Assembly (NCBI RefSeq): GCF_025933915.1
Contig: NZ_JAICZA010000024.1
Location: 1-43,858 of the forward strand
Origin: Mycobacterium sp.
GTDB taxonomy: Bacteria; Actinomycetota; Actinomycetes; Mycobacteriales; Mycobacteriaceae
Length of the DNA: 43,858 bases
Reading direction: 5' to 3'
The notes beneath the pieces were generated by a model that was not told the DNA's origin, made no database searches, and saw only the letters and a program-made list of their open reading frames with translations. Both the position numbers and the translations under genes were made by a program. Each line of letters begins with the position of its first letter. Position 1 is the stretch's first letter. Positions 26,536 to 33,716 of the stretch are shown here, piece after piece.

Positions 26536-26549
26536 TAGAACGTGTTCTA
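26536..26549. promoter_or_regulatory. Second KstR site in the same tail-to-tail gap
   Basis: TAGAACGTGTTCTA is a full KstR match, identical to the site at 36791-36804. It ends 18 bp from the oxidoreductase stop codon. Together the two sites look like a tandem operator for an unannotated or antisense transcript. Confidence 0.75.
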
Positions 26550-26567
26550 GATTTCTATGTGCGGCTG

Positions 26568-27608
26568 TCAGATCAGGCTCGCCAGCTCGCGGACCTGCTC
26601 CGTACTGCGGCCAGACACCACCATCATGGTGACGCCGGCGGCCTCCCAGGCCTTGATCTGCTTACGCACGTAGTCGACGTCGCCGACGATGGCGGCGTCG
26701 TCGATCACCTCGTCGGGGATGATTTCCGCGGCTCGTTCTTTGCCGTCCTTGCGTCCACTGCGGAACAGCCTCGTCACGTCGTCGACGACCTCGGAGTAGC
26801 CCATCCGGCGGTAGACGTCGGCGTGGAAGTTGGTGTCCTCGGCGCCCATCCCGCCCATGTAGAGCGCGATGTAGGGCTTCATGGCCGCGAACGCGGCGCT
26901 GCGGTCCTCGGTGATGACGATGTTGGCCGTCGCGCAGATCTCGAAGTCCTCGCGGCTGCGGCGTGCGCCCGGGCGCGCGAACCCCTCGTCCAGCCACTCG
27001 TTGTAGGTGTCGGCCATGCGCGGCGTGTAGAAGATCGGCAGCCAGCCGTCGCAGATTTCGGCGGCCAGCGCGACGTTCTTCGGACCCTCGGCACCCAGCA
27101 TGATCGGGATGTCAGCCCGCAGCGGATGGGTGATGGGCTTGAGCGGCTTGCCCAGACCTGTTGCGCGCTCGCCGGTCAGCGGCAGCGGGTAGTGCGGCCC
27201 GTTACTCGTCACCGGCGCCTCCCGCGCCCACACCTGCCGGATGATGTCGATGTATTCACGGGTCCGGGCCAGCGGCTTGGGGAACGACTGGCCATACCAG
27301 CCCTCGACCACCTGCGGGCCGGAGACGCCGAGGCCGAGGATGTGTCGGCCGCCGGACAGGTGGTCGAGCGTCAAAGCGGCCATGGCGCAGGCCGTCGGGG
27401 TGCGGGCGGACAGCTGGACCACCGAGGTGCCCAGCCGCACCCGGGATGTCGACGAGCCCCACCAGGCCAGCGGTGTGTAGGCGTCGGATCCCCACGCTTC
27501 GGCGGTGAAGATGGCGTCGTATCCGGCCTCCTCGGCGGCGGCGACGAGCTCGCCGTGGTTCTCCGGCGGCTGAGCGCCCCAATATCCCAGCTGCAATCCC
27601 AGCTTCAT
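26568..27608 (-). CDS. LLM-class F420-dependent oxidoreductase (Rv3520c-like)
   Basis: A 346-residue luciferase-like (TIM-barrel) oxidoreductase. The start MKLGLQLGYWGAQPPENH is typical of mycobacterial F420-dependent members, so I use ATG 27608 and reject a longer frame. Segments TAEAWGSDAYTPLAWWGSST, LGLGVSGPQVVEGWYG and the C-terminal Gln/Ile core are consistent with a flavin or deazaflavin site. It probably reduces or oxidises a steroid intermediate using coenzyme F420. It is divergent from the DUF35-like gene, with a KstR operator between, and a second pair of KstR sites lies downstream. Confidence 0.9.
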   Translation of the reverse strand: MKLGLQLGYWGAQPPENHGELVAAAEEAGYDAIFTAEAWGSDAYTPLAWWGSSTSRVRLGTSVVQLSARTPTACAMAALTLDHLSGGRHILGLGVSGPQVVEGWYGQSFPKPLARTREYIDIIRQVWAREAPVTSNGPHYPLPLTGERATGLGKPLKPITHPLRADIPIMLGAEGPKNVALAAEICDGWLPIFYTPRMADTYNEWLDEGFARPGARRSREDFEICATANIVITEDRSAAFAAMKPYIALYMGGMGAEDTNFHADVYRRMGYSEVVDDVTRLFRSGRKDGKERAAEIIPDEVIDDAAIVGDVDYVRKQIKAWEAAGVTMMVVSGRSTEQVRELASLI

Positions 27609-27662
27609 CGTCTTTGCCCTTCCGGTGGTCGTCCCGATCCAAGAAAGATTTGAATCCGTTCT

Positions 27663-27676
27663 TAGAACCTGTTCTA
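27663..27676. promoter_or_regulatory. KstR operator before the ltp4-ltp3 operon and Rv3520c-like gene
   Basis: TAGAACCTGTTCTA is a full match to T-n2-AAC-n2-GTT-n2-A in the divergent gap. It ends 9 bp before the GTG start of the rightward gene and lies 55 bp from the oxidoreductase ATG. Confidence 0.88.
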
Positions 27677-27685
27677 CTCGATGGC

Positions 27686-28687
27686 GTGACAGCCAGCTCG
27701 AGTAGCCCGCCCCTGATGGATCACCCTGAACCACCGCTCTCCGCGCCATTGACGTTGTCCTTCGACTACACCCGTTCAGTCGGCCCCACGCTGAGTAAGT
27801 TCTTCACCGCGCTGCGCGATCGCCACGTCCTGGGGGTGCGCGGATCGGATGGCCGGGTGCACGTGCCACCGGCGGAATATGACCCGGTCACCTATGAGCC
27901 GCTGGGCGAGATGGTACCGGTGTCCAGTGTGGGCACCGTCGTTTCGTGGACCTGGCAACCCGAACCGATGGAGGGTCAGCCGCTGGACCGGCCGTTCGCG
28001 TGGGCGCTGATCAAGCTGGACGGCGCGGACACCCCGCTGATCCATGCCATTGATGTCGGAGCTGCGGGTCCTTCCGCCATCAAGAGCGGCACCCGGGTGC
28101 ATGTGCACTGGGCCGACGAGCCGGTGGGCGCCATCACCGACATCGCGTACTTCGAGCTGGGCGAGGAGGCCGAAGCCGTCGCGGAAAAGTCGGACGGCGA
28201 AAAAGACCCGGTGACAATGATTGTCACGCCGATCTCGCTGACCATTCAGCACACCGCCTCGCACGAGGAGAGCGCCTACCTGCGCGCCATCGCGCAGGGC
28301 AAACTGCTGGGCGCGCGCACCGGGGAGGAAGGAAAGGTCTACTTCCCACCGCACGGCGCTGACCCGGCCACCGGCCAGCCGACGACCGAGTTCGTCGAGC
28401 TGCCCGATAAGGGAACGGTGACGACGTTCGCGATCATCAACATCCCGTTCCAGGGCCAGCGCATCAAGCCGCCGTATGTGGCCGCCTATGTGCTGCTCGA
28501 CGGATCCGACATCCCTTTCCTGCATCTGGTCGCCGACATCGACGCCCACGAGGTACGGATGGGCATGCGCGTGGAAGCGGTGTGGAAACCCCGCGAGGAG
28601 TGGGGTTTTGGCATCGACAACATCGAGTACTTCCGGCCGACCGGGGAACCCGACGCCGACTACGACACCTATAAGCACCACCTGTAA
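27686..28687 (+). CDS. Double DUF35-like OB-fold protein (Rv3521-like)
   Basis: A 333-residue protein built of two similar halves (about 25-165 and 180-325). Each runs in the order of DUF35 proteins: a short N-terminal ribbon (LGVRGSDGRVHVPP and LGARTGEEGKVYFPP), then an OB-fold with GTVVSWTWQ or GTVTTFAII. Both ribbons lack the four Cys that bind zinc in ordinary DUF35 proteins. DUF35 proteins such as ChsH2 partner thiolase-fold proteins (Ltp2), and ltp4 and ltp3 follow directly, so this is probably their scaffold. I use GTG 27686; ATG 27716 is the alternative. Confidence 0.87.
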   Translation: MTASSSSPPLMDHPEPPLSAPLTLSFDYTRSVGPTLSKFFTALRDRHVLGVRGSDGRVHVPPAEYDPVTYEPLGEMVPVSSVGTVVSWTWQPEPMEGQPLDRPFAWALIKLDGADTPLIHAIDVGAAGPSAIKSGTRVHVHWADEPVGAITDIAYFELGEEAEAVAEKSDGEKDPVTMIVTPISLTIQHTASHEESAYLRAIAQGKLLGARTGEEGKVYFPPHGADPATGQPTTEFVELPDKGTVTTFAIINIPFQGQRIKPPYVAAYVLLDGSDIPFLHLVADIDAHEVRMGMRVEAVWKPREEWGFGIDNIEYFRPTGEPDADYDTYKHHL

Positions 28688-28702
28688 AGGGCTTAGGAAC
28701 AC

Positions 28703-29767
28703 ATGAGCGCTCGCAACGTTGCGGTAGTCGGCTTTGCCCACGCACCACACGTCCGCCGCACCGATGGCACCACCAACGGCGTCGAGATGTTGATACCGTG
28801 CTTCGCCGAGCTGTATGAGGAGCTGGGCATTGACAGGACCGATATCGGCTTCTGGTGTTCGGGATCATCCGATTACCTTGCCGGGCGGGCCTTTTCGTTT
28901 ATCTCGGCGATCGACTCCATCGGCGCCGTTCCGCCGATCAACGAATCGCACGTCGAGATGGACGCGGCGTGGGCCCTCTACGAGGCCTACATCAAAATCT
29001 TGACCGGTGAGGTCGACACCGCGCTGGTGTACGGCTTCGGGAAGTCCTCCGCCGGCGTGCTACGGCAGATTCTGTCGCGGCAGACCGACCCGTACACCGT
29101 CGCGCCCTTGTGGCCCGATTCGATCTCGATGGCCGGGCTGCAGGCCCGCATCGGGCTCGACACCGGCAAGTGGACCGAGGAGCAGATGGCGCGCGTGGCC
29201 TACGACTCCTTTGCGAACGCGCGCCGGGTGGACAAGGTGGAGGGCTCGATCAGCGTGGCGGAGTTGCTCGAACGGCCGTATTACGCCGACCCGCTGCGAC
29301 GACACGACATCGCACCGATCACCGACGGCGCCGCGGCGATCGTGCTCGCGGCCGGGGACCGGGCGCGCGAGCTGCGCGAAAACCCGGCCTGGATCACCGG
29401 GATCGAGCACCGCATCGAAACCCCGTCGTTGGGCGCGCGCGATCTCACCGAGTCCACGTCGACCAAGGCCGCGGCCCACATCGCCACCGGCGGCAGGACC
29501 GACAACCTGGACGTCGCCGAGATCTGCGCACCCTTCACCCACCAGCACCTGATCATCGCCGAAGCCATCCGGATACCGGGACCGACTAAGGTCAATCCGT
29601 CCGGCGGTGCGCTGGCGGCCAACCCCATGTTCGTCGCTGGCCTCGAGCGTATCGGCTTTGCAGCACAACACATCTGGAACGGTTCCGCTGAGCGGGTGCT
29701 GGCGCACGCCACCAGCGGGCCCGCGCTACAACAGAACCTGGTCGCGGTCATGGAAGGGAAGAACTGA
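28703..29767 (+). CDS. ltp4: Ltp4, thiolase-fold lipid-transfer/retroaldolase-like protein
   Basis: A 354-residue SCP2-thiolase-fold protein (Rv3522). The usual nucleophilic Cys is not seen at the expected place (INESHVEMDAAW), and the C-terminal loop NPSGGALAANPMF has Asn where thiolases have the catalytic His of GHP. It is therefore unlikely to be an ordinary thiolase; like Ltp2 it may act as a retroaldolase on a steroid side-chain CoA. It lies 15 bp after the DUF35-like gene and overlaps ltp3 by one base (TGATG), so the operon is tight. Confidence 0.92.
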   Translation: MSARNVAVVGFAHAPHVRRTDGTTNGVEMLIPCFAELYEELGIDRTDIGFWCSGSSDYLAGRAFSFISAIDSIGAVPPINESHVEMDAAWALYEAYIKILTGEVDTALVYGFGKSSAGVLRQILSRQTDPYTVAPLWPDSISMAGLQARIGLDTGKWTEEQMARVAYDSFANARRVDKVEGSISVAELLERPYYADPLRRHDIAPITDGAAAIVLAAGDRARELRENPAWITGIEHRIETPSLGARDLTESTSTKAAAHIATGGRTDNLDVAEICAPFTHQHLIIAEAIRIPGPTKVNPSGGALAANPMFVAGLERIGFAAQHIWNGSAERVLAHATSGPALQQNLVAVMEGKN

Positions 29768-30966
29768 TGGCCGGTGCAGGGCCGAACATTGCTGCGGTAC
29801 TAGGTACCGGACAAACGAAGTATGTCGCCAAGCGCCAGGATGTTTCGATGAACGGCTTGGTGCGCGAGGCGATCGATCGCGCGCTGGCCGACTCCGGTTC
29901 CACCTTCGACGACATCGACGCCATCGTGGTCGGCAAGGCGCCGGACTTCTTCGAGGGCGTGATGATGCCCGAGCTGTTCATGGCCGACGCCATGGGTGCC
30001 ACCGGCAAGCCGCTGATCCGGGTGCACACCGCGGGATCGGTCGGCGGCTCCACCGGCGTGGTGGCCGCCAGCCTGGTGCAGTCCGGCAAGTACCGGCGCG
30101 TGCTGGCGATGGCCTGGGAGAAGCAGTCGGAATCAAACGCGATGTGGGCGTTGTCAATTCCGATCCCCTTCATCAAGCCGGTGGGTGCGGGCGCGGGTGG
30201 CTACTTCGCCCCGCACGTGCGCTCGTACATCCGTCGATCCGGCGCGCCGACGAACATCGGCGCCATGGTCGCGGTCAAGGACCGCCTCAACGGCAGCAAG
30301 AATCCGCTGGCGCACCTGCACCAGCCCGACATCACCCTGGAGAAGGTGATGGCGTCGCCCATGCTGTGGGACCCGATCCGCTACGACGAGACATGCCCCT
30401 CGTCGGACGGCGCCGCCGCCGTCGTGATCGGCAACGAGGAGGCCGCCGAAGCCCGTTTGGCGCAAGGCAATCCGGTGGCATGGATCCATGCCACCGCGTT
30501 GCGCACCGAACCGCTGCAGTTCTCCGGGCGCGACCAGGTCAGCCCGCAGGCCGGCCGCGACGCGGCCGCCGCGCTGTGGAAGGCCGCCGGCATCACCAGC
30601 CCCATCGACGAGATCGACGCCGCGGAGATCTACGTGCCGTTCTCCTGGTTCGAGCCGATGTGGTTGGAAAACCTGGGGTTTGCGCCCGAGGGCGAGGGCT
30701 GGAAGCTCACTGAAGCGGGCGAAACCAAGATCGGCGGCCGGCTGCCGGTGAACGCGTCGGGCGGCGTGCTGTCGTCGAACCCGATCGGCGCCTCGGGCCT
30801 GATTCGCTTCGCCGAAGCCGCGATCCAGGTGATGGGCAAGGGCGGCGACCACCAGGTGCCGGGCGCGCGAAAGGCCTTGGGACACGCCTACGGCGGCGGC
30901 TCGCAGTACTACTCCATGTGGGTGGTCGGCGCCGACAAGCCCGCGGCCCAAAAGCTCGACGCGTGA
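29767..30966 (+). CDS. ltp3: Ltp3, thiolase-fold partner of Ltp4
   Basis: A 399-residue thiolase-fold protein (Rv3523). In the segment HTAGSVGGSTG, aligned by eye with the CATGS motif of SCP2 thiolases, the Cys is absent, and the C-terminal loop NASGGVLSSNPIGASG again has Asn for the catalytic His. The rest of the fold is well kept. It probably forms a heteromer with Ltp4 and the DUF35-like protein and takes part in side-chain cleavage. Its stop overlaps the following gene by 4 bp. Confidence 0.92.
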   Translation: MAGAGPNIAAVLGTGQTKYVAKRQDVSMNGLVREAIDRALADSGSTFDDIDAIVVGKAPDFFEGVMMPELFMADAMGATGKPLIRVHTAGSVGGSTGVVAASLVQSGKYRRVLAMAWEKQSESNAMWALSIPIPFIKPVGAGAGGYFAPHVRSYIRRSGAPTNIGAMVAVKDRLNGSKNPLAHLHQPDITLEKVMASPMLWDPIRYDETCPSSDGAAAVVIGNEEAAEARLAQGNPVAWIHATALRTEPLQFSGRDQVSPQAGRDAAAALWKAAGITSPIDEIDAAEIYVPFSWFEPMWLENLGFAPEGEGWKLTEAGETKIGGRLPVNASGGVLSSNPIGASGLIRFAEAAIQVMGKGGDHQVPGARKALGHAYGGGSQYYSMWVVGADKPAAQKLDA

Positions 30967-31382
30967 ACGCGCCGATGACTGAGCATCCCGCACACGAGGC
31001 CGGCCGCCGCTCCCGCGAGGCGGTGGCGGCCAGGGACAAGGACGCCTGGCTGGCGGTGTTCGCCGACGACGCCATCGTCGAGGACCCGATCGGCCCCTCG
31101 GCGTTCGACCCCGAAGGCAAAGGGCACCGCGGCCGTGACGCGATTTCGGCGTTCTGGGACAAGGCCATCGCCCCCACCGCGAAGATCGAGTTCGTTTTCC
31201 GCGACACCTATCAGTGCGGCAACGAAGAGGCCAACGTCGGGCACATCCTGATCACGACGGGCGAATATCAGACGACCGCCGAAGGCGTGTTCACCTACAA
31301 GGCCAACGACGAGGGCAAGCTGGTGGCCCTGCGGGCCTATTGGGAGATGGACCGCGCGGCGGCCAACACGCGCAAGGTCTAG
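30963..31382 (+). CDS. SnoaL/NTF2-fold protein in the ltp operon
   Basis: A 139-residue protein of the SnoaL/ketosteroid-isomerase (NTF2) fold: HEAGRRSREAVAARDKDAWLAVFADDAIVEDPIG is the usual N-terminal helix and first strand, with Asp/Glu that could be acid-base residues, and a later DTYQCGNEEANV strand. The GTG at 30963 overlaps the ltp3 TGA by 4 bp; ATG 30975 is the alternative. Such proteins isomerise or hydrate steroid or polyketide intermediates. M. tuberculosis has an unrelated gene (Rv3524) at this place. Its stop shares the CTAG with the convergent gene's stop. Confidence 0.87.
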   Translation: MNAPMTEHPAHEAGRRSREAVAARDKDAWLAVFADDAIVEDPIGPSAFDPEGKGHRGRDAISAFWDKAIAPTAKIEFVFRDTYQCGNEEANVGHILITTGEYQTTAEGVFTYKANDEGKLVALRAYWEMDRAAANTRKV

Positions 31383-31903
31383 ATCGGCTCCAACCCGGCC
31401 AGATGCCGCTGGGCGAGGTCGCGGTAGGCCTGCGGATTCACCTTTACCCACATCTCGGCGCCGGTTCCGGCGACCGGGCCCCTGATCTGGGCCGGTGCGC
31501 CGACGGCCAGCATCCCTGGCGGGATCTGGGTGCCGGCCGTGACCAGTGAATGCGCCGCAACGAGGCTGCGCGCGCCGATCACCGCGCCGTCCAGAACGGT
31601 GGCGTGGTTGGCGATCAGCGCCTCAGGCCCCACGTGTACCCCGTGTATGACGCACAGATGCGCCACCGTCGCACCGGGGCCGATGTCCACCGGGATACCG
31701 GGAGGGGCGTGCAGCACCGACCCGTCCTGCACGTTGGCGCCCTCGCGCACCATGATGGGCCCGTAGTCGCCGCGCAGTACGGCGTTGAACCAGATTGAGG
31801 CCCCCGCCTCCACGACGACGTCGCCGATCAGAGTGGCCGTCGGGGCCACGAAAGCGGTGGGATCGACCCGTGGTGACCGGCCCTCGAACGCAAACAGCGG
31901 CAT
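31379..31903 (-). CDS. Gamma-carbonic-anhydrase-like hexapeptide protein (Rv3525c-like)
   Basis: A 174-residue left-handed beta-helix protein of the gamma-carbonic-anhydrase/PaaY family. Hexapeptide-type repeats run from about residue 15 to 135. Three probable metal-ligand histidines are seen: SVLHAPP, VAHLCVIHG (two). PaaY-type members are often thioesterases or CoA-related enzymes linked to CoA-dependent catabolism. The ATG at 31903 is 71 bp from a KstR site, so it is likely co-regulated with the divergent kshA. Its TAG and that of the upstream-strand gene share the palindrome CTAG (31379-31382). Confidence 0.88.
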   Translation of the reverse strand: MPLFAFEGRSPRVDPTAFVAPTATLIGDVVVEAGASIWFNAVLRGDYGPIMVREGANVQDGSVLHAPPGIPVDIGPGATVAHLCVIHGVHVGPEALIANHATVLDGAVIGARSLVAAHSLVTAGTQIPPGMLAVGAPAQIRGPVAGTGAEMWVKVNPQAYRDLAQRHLAGLEPI

Positions 31904-31974
31904 CGTTTAGATATACCCCAGCGCGCATATGACCCAGCCAGGCCCGCCGTCATTGCGCGCCCCCCGCGCAAAAC

Positions 31975-31988
31975 TGTAACGTGTTCTA
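31975..31988. promoter_or_regulatory. KstR operator between Rv3525c-like gene and kshA
   Basis: TGTAACGTGTTCTA is a full KstR match, 29 bp before the kshA GTG and 71 bp from the divergent gene's ATG. One operator can therefore serve both. Confidence 0.88.
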
Positions 31989-32017
31989 GTTAGAGGGCCA
32001 TTAGTTGGAGGTGACAG

Positions 32018-33196
32018 GTGAGTACCGACACCAAGGCGGTCGGCGTCCGGGAAATCGATCCCGGCGCTTTGCCGACCAGATACGCCCGCGGCTGGCACTG
32101 CCTGGGCGTCGCGAAGGACTTCCAGGACGGCAAGCCGCATTCGATCGAGGCTTTCGGCACCAAGCTGGTGGTCTTCGCCGACTCCCATGGGGATGTCAAG
32201 GTCCTCGACGGCTATTGCCGGCATATGGGCGGAGACCTGTCGCGGGGCACCATCAAGGGCGACGAGGTCGCCTGCCCGTTCCACGACTGGCGCTGGGGCG
32301 GCGACGGCCGCTGCAAGCTGGTGCCGTACGCCAAGCGCACGCCCAAGACGGCGCGCACGCGGTCGTGGGCAACCGACGTGCGCGGCGGCCTTTTGTTCGT
32401 CTGGCACGACCACGAAAACAATCCGCCGGATCCCGCCGTGCGGATCCCGGACATCCCGGAAGCCCACAGCGACGAATGGACCGAGTGGCGGTGGAACAGC
32501 ATCCTCATCGAGGGGTCCAACTGCCGCGACATCATCGACAACGTCACCGACATGGCGCACTTCTTCTACATCCATTTCGGATTGCCGACGTACTTCAAGA
32601 ACGTCTTCGAGGGTCACATCGCGTCGCAGTACCTGCACAACGTGGGCCGGCCCGATGTGAGCGATCTCGGCACGTCGTACGGCGAGGCACACCTGGATTC
32701 CGAGGCGTCCTACTTCGGACCGTCGTTCATGATCAACTGGCTGCACAACAGCTACGGCGGCTTCAAGGCCGAGTCGATCCTGATCAACTGCCACTACCCG
32801 GTGACCCAGAACTCGTTCGTGCTGCAGTGGGGCGTCACCGTCGAAAAGCCCAAGGGCATGGACGACAAGATGACCGACAAGCTGTCGAAGGTGTTCACCG
32901 AGGGCGTCAGCAAGGGCTTCCTGCAGGACGTCGAGATCTGGAAGCACAAGACCCGCATCGACAATCCGCTTCTGGTCGAAGAAGACGGCGCTGTCTACCA
33001 GCTACGCCGTTGGTATCAGCAGTTCTATGTCGACGTCGCCGACATAGAGCCGGAAATGGTGGAACGCTTCGAGATCGAGGTGGACACCACCCGCGCCAAC
33101 GAATATTGGAACTCCGAGGTCGAGGAGAATCTCAAGGCCAACGGATCCGAGGCGGACGAGACGGTTACCGACGACGTCCCGGCGGAGCACCACTAG
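32018..33196 (+). CDS. kshA: KshA, 3-ketosteroid 9-alpha-hydroxylase oxygenase
   Basis: A 392-residue Rieske non-haem iron oxygenase. The Rieske ligands are Cys67, His69, Cys86 and His89 (CRH and CPFH). The mononuclear-iron helix NVTDMAHFFYIHF holds the two histidines, with an Asp further on. The GTG start at 32018 has GGAGG 6 bp upstream. KshA hydroxylates C9 of 1,4-androstadienedione; with KstD this opens ring B. Its reductase KshB is encoded elsewhere. A full KstR site lies just upstream. Confidence 0.97.
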   Translation: MSTDTKAVGVREIDPGALPTRYARGWHCLGVAKDFQDGKPHSIEAFGTKLVVFADSHGDVKVLDGYCRHMGGDLSRGTIKGDEVACPFHDWRWGGDGRCKLVPYAKRTPKTARTRSWATDVRGGLLFVWHDHENNPPDPAVRIPDIPEAHSDEWTEWRWNSILIEGSNCRDIIDNVTDMAHFFYIHFGLPTYFKNVFEGHIASQYLHNVGRPDVSDLGTSYGEAHLDSEASYFGPSFMINWLHNSYGGFKAESILINCHYPVTQNSFVLQWGVTVEKPKGMDDKMTDKLSKVFTEGVSKGFLQDVEIWKHKTRIDNPLLVEEDGAVYQLRRWYQQFYVDVADIEPEMVERFEIEVDTTRANEYWNSEVEENLKANGSEADETVTDDVPAEHH

Positions 33197-33201
33197 GAAT
33201 C

Positions 33202-33648
33202 ATGGGCGACGATCAGCCAGCGGTACCCGACGTCGATCGGCTCGCGCGGTCGATGTTGCAGCTGCACGGCGATCATCACGACCACGAGGAGGAGCCCGCC
33301 CGCGACGATGGCTCCGGATCATGGTCGAAGTCAGGGGATTTCGCCAATGATCCGCAGCGGGCGGCGGCGGTGGCCGAAGCCAGCCGGGCCGACCGTGAGC
33401 GCTACCTCAACTCGGGTCTGTTGCCGGTGGACTGCCGTTTCTGCCACGTCCGCGTCACGGTCCGCCGGCTTGGGCCGGGGCACACCGCCGTGCAATGGAA
33501 CACCGAAGCGTGGCAGCGTTGCGCACACTTCACCGAAGTGCGCGAGTCCGGTGGCAATACCGCGCGCACCCGGTCCTGCCCCAAACTGAGCGACAGCATT
33601 GAGCACGCCGTCGCCGAGGGCTACCTCGAAAGTCCGGACGAAGGCTGA
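33202..33648 (+). CDS. Small Cys-containing protein after kshA (Rv3527-like)
   Basis: A 148-residue protein of unknown function. The middle carries CRFC (Cys-x2-Cys) and two later Cys (QRCAH and SCP), which could bind zinc or an iron-sulfur cluster. The N-terminal third is rich in His, Asp and Glu (HGDHHDHEEEP), a possible metal-binding stretch. It starts 5 bp after kshA, so the two are probably co-transcribed, and it ends tail-to-tail with a sulfotransferase gene. An electron-transfer or maturation role for KshA is conceivable but unproven. Confidence 0.8.
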   Translation: MGDDQPAVPDVDRLARSMLQLHGDHHDHEEEPARDDGSGSWSKSGDFANDPQRAAAVAEASRADRERYLNSGLLPVDCRFCHVRVTVRRLGPGHTAVQWNTEAWQRCAHFTEVRESGGNTARTRSCPKLSDSIEHAVAEGYLESPDEG

Positions 33649-33651
33649 TTC

Positions 33652-33685
33652 CGCGAGGCTGTAACTACCGACAGTGTTACTCGCG
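33652..33685. terminator. Weak hairpin between Rv3527-like and sulfotransferase genes
   Basis: CGCGAG at 33652-33657 pairs with CTCGCG at 33680-33685, with partly complementary ACT/AGT inside. It stands between two convergent stops and may end transcription; no U-run is seen. Confidence 0.3.
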
Positions 33686-33716
33686 AAATATGTTGCCAGT
33701 TGTAGTCTCGCGGCGG

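Noticed and set aside
26559..27653. A 364-codon plus-strand frame starting 10 bp after a KstR palindrome and running antisense to the oxidoreductase
   Set aside because: Tempting because of its operator-like start, but the residues (His/Asp/Val-rich, no domain) look like a GC-rich antisense shadow, and the opposite strand encodes a clear LLM-family protein. An antisense transcript remains possible and is reported as a finding.
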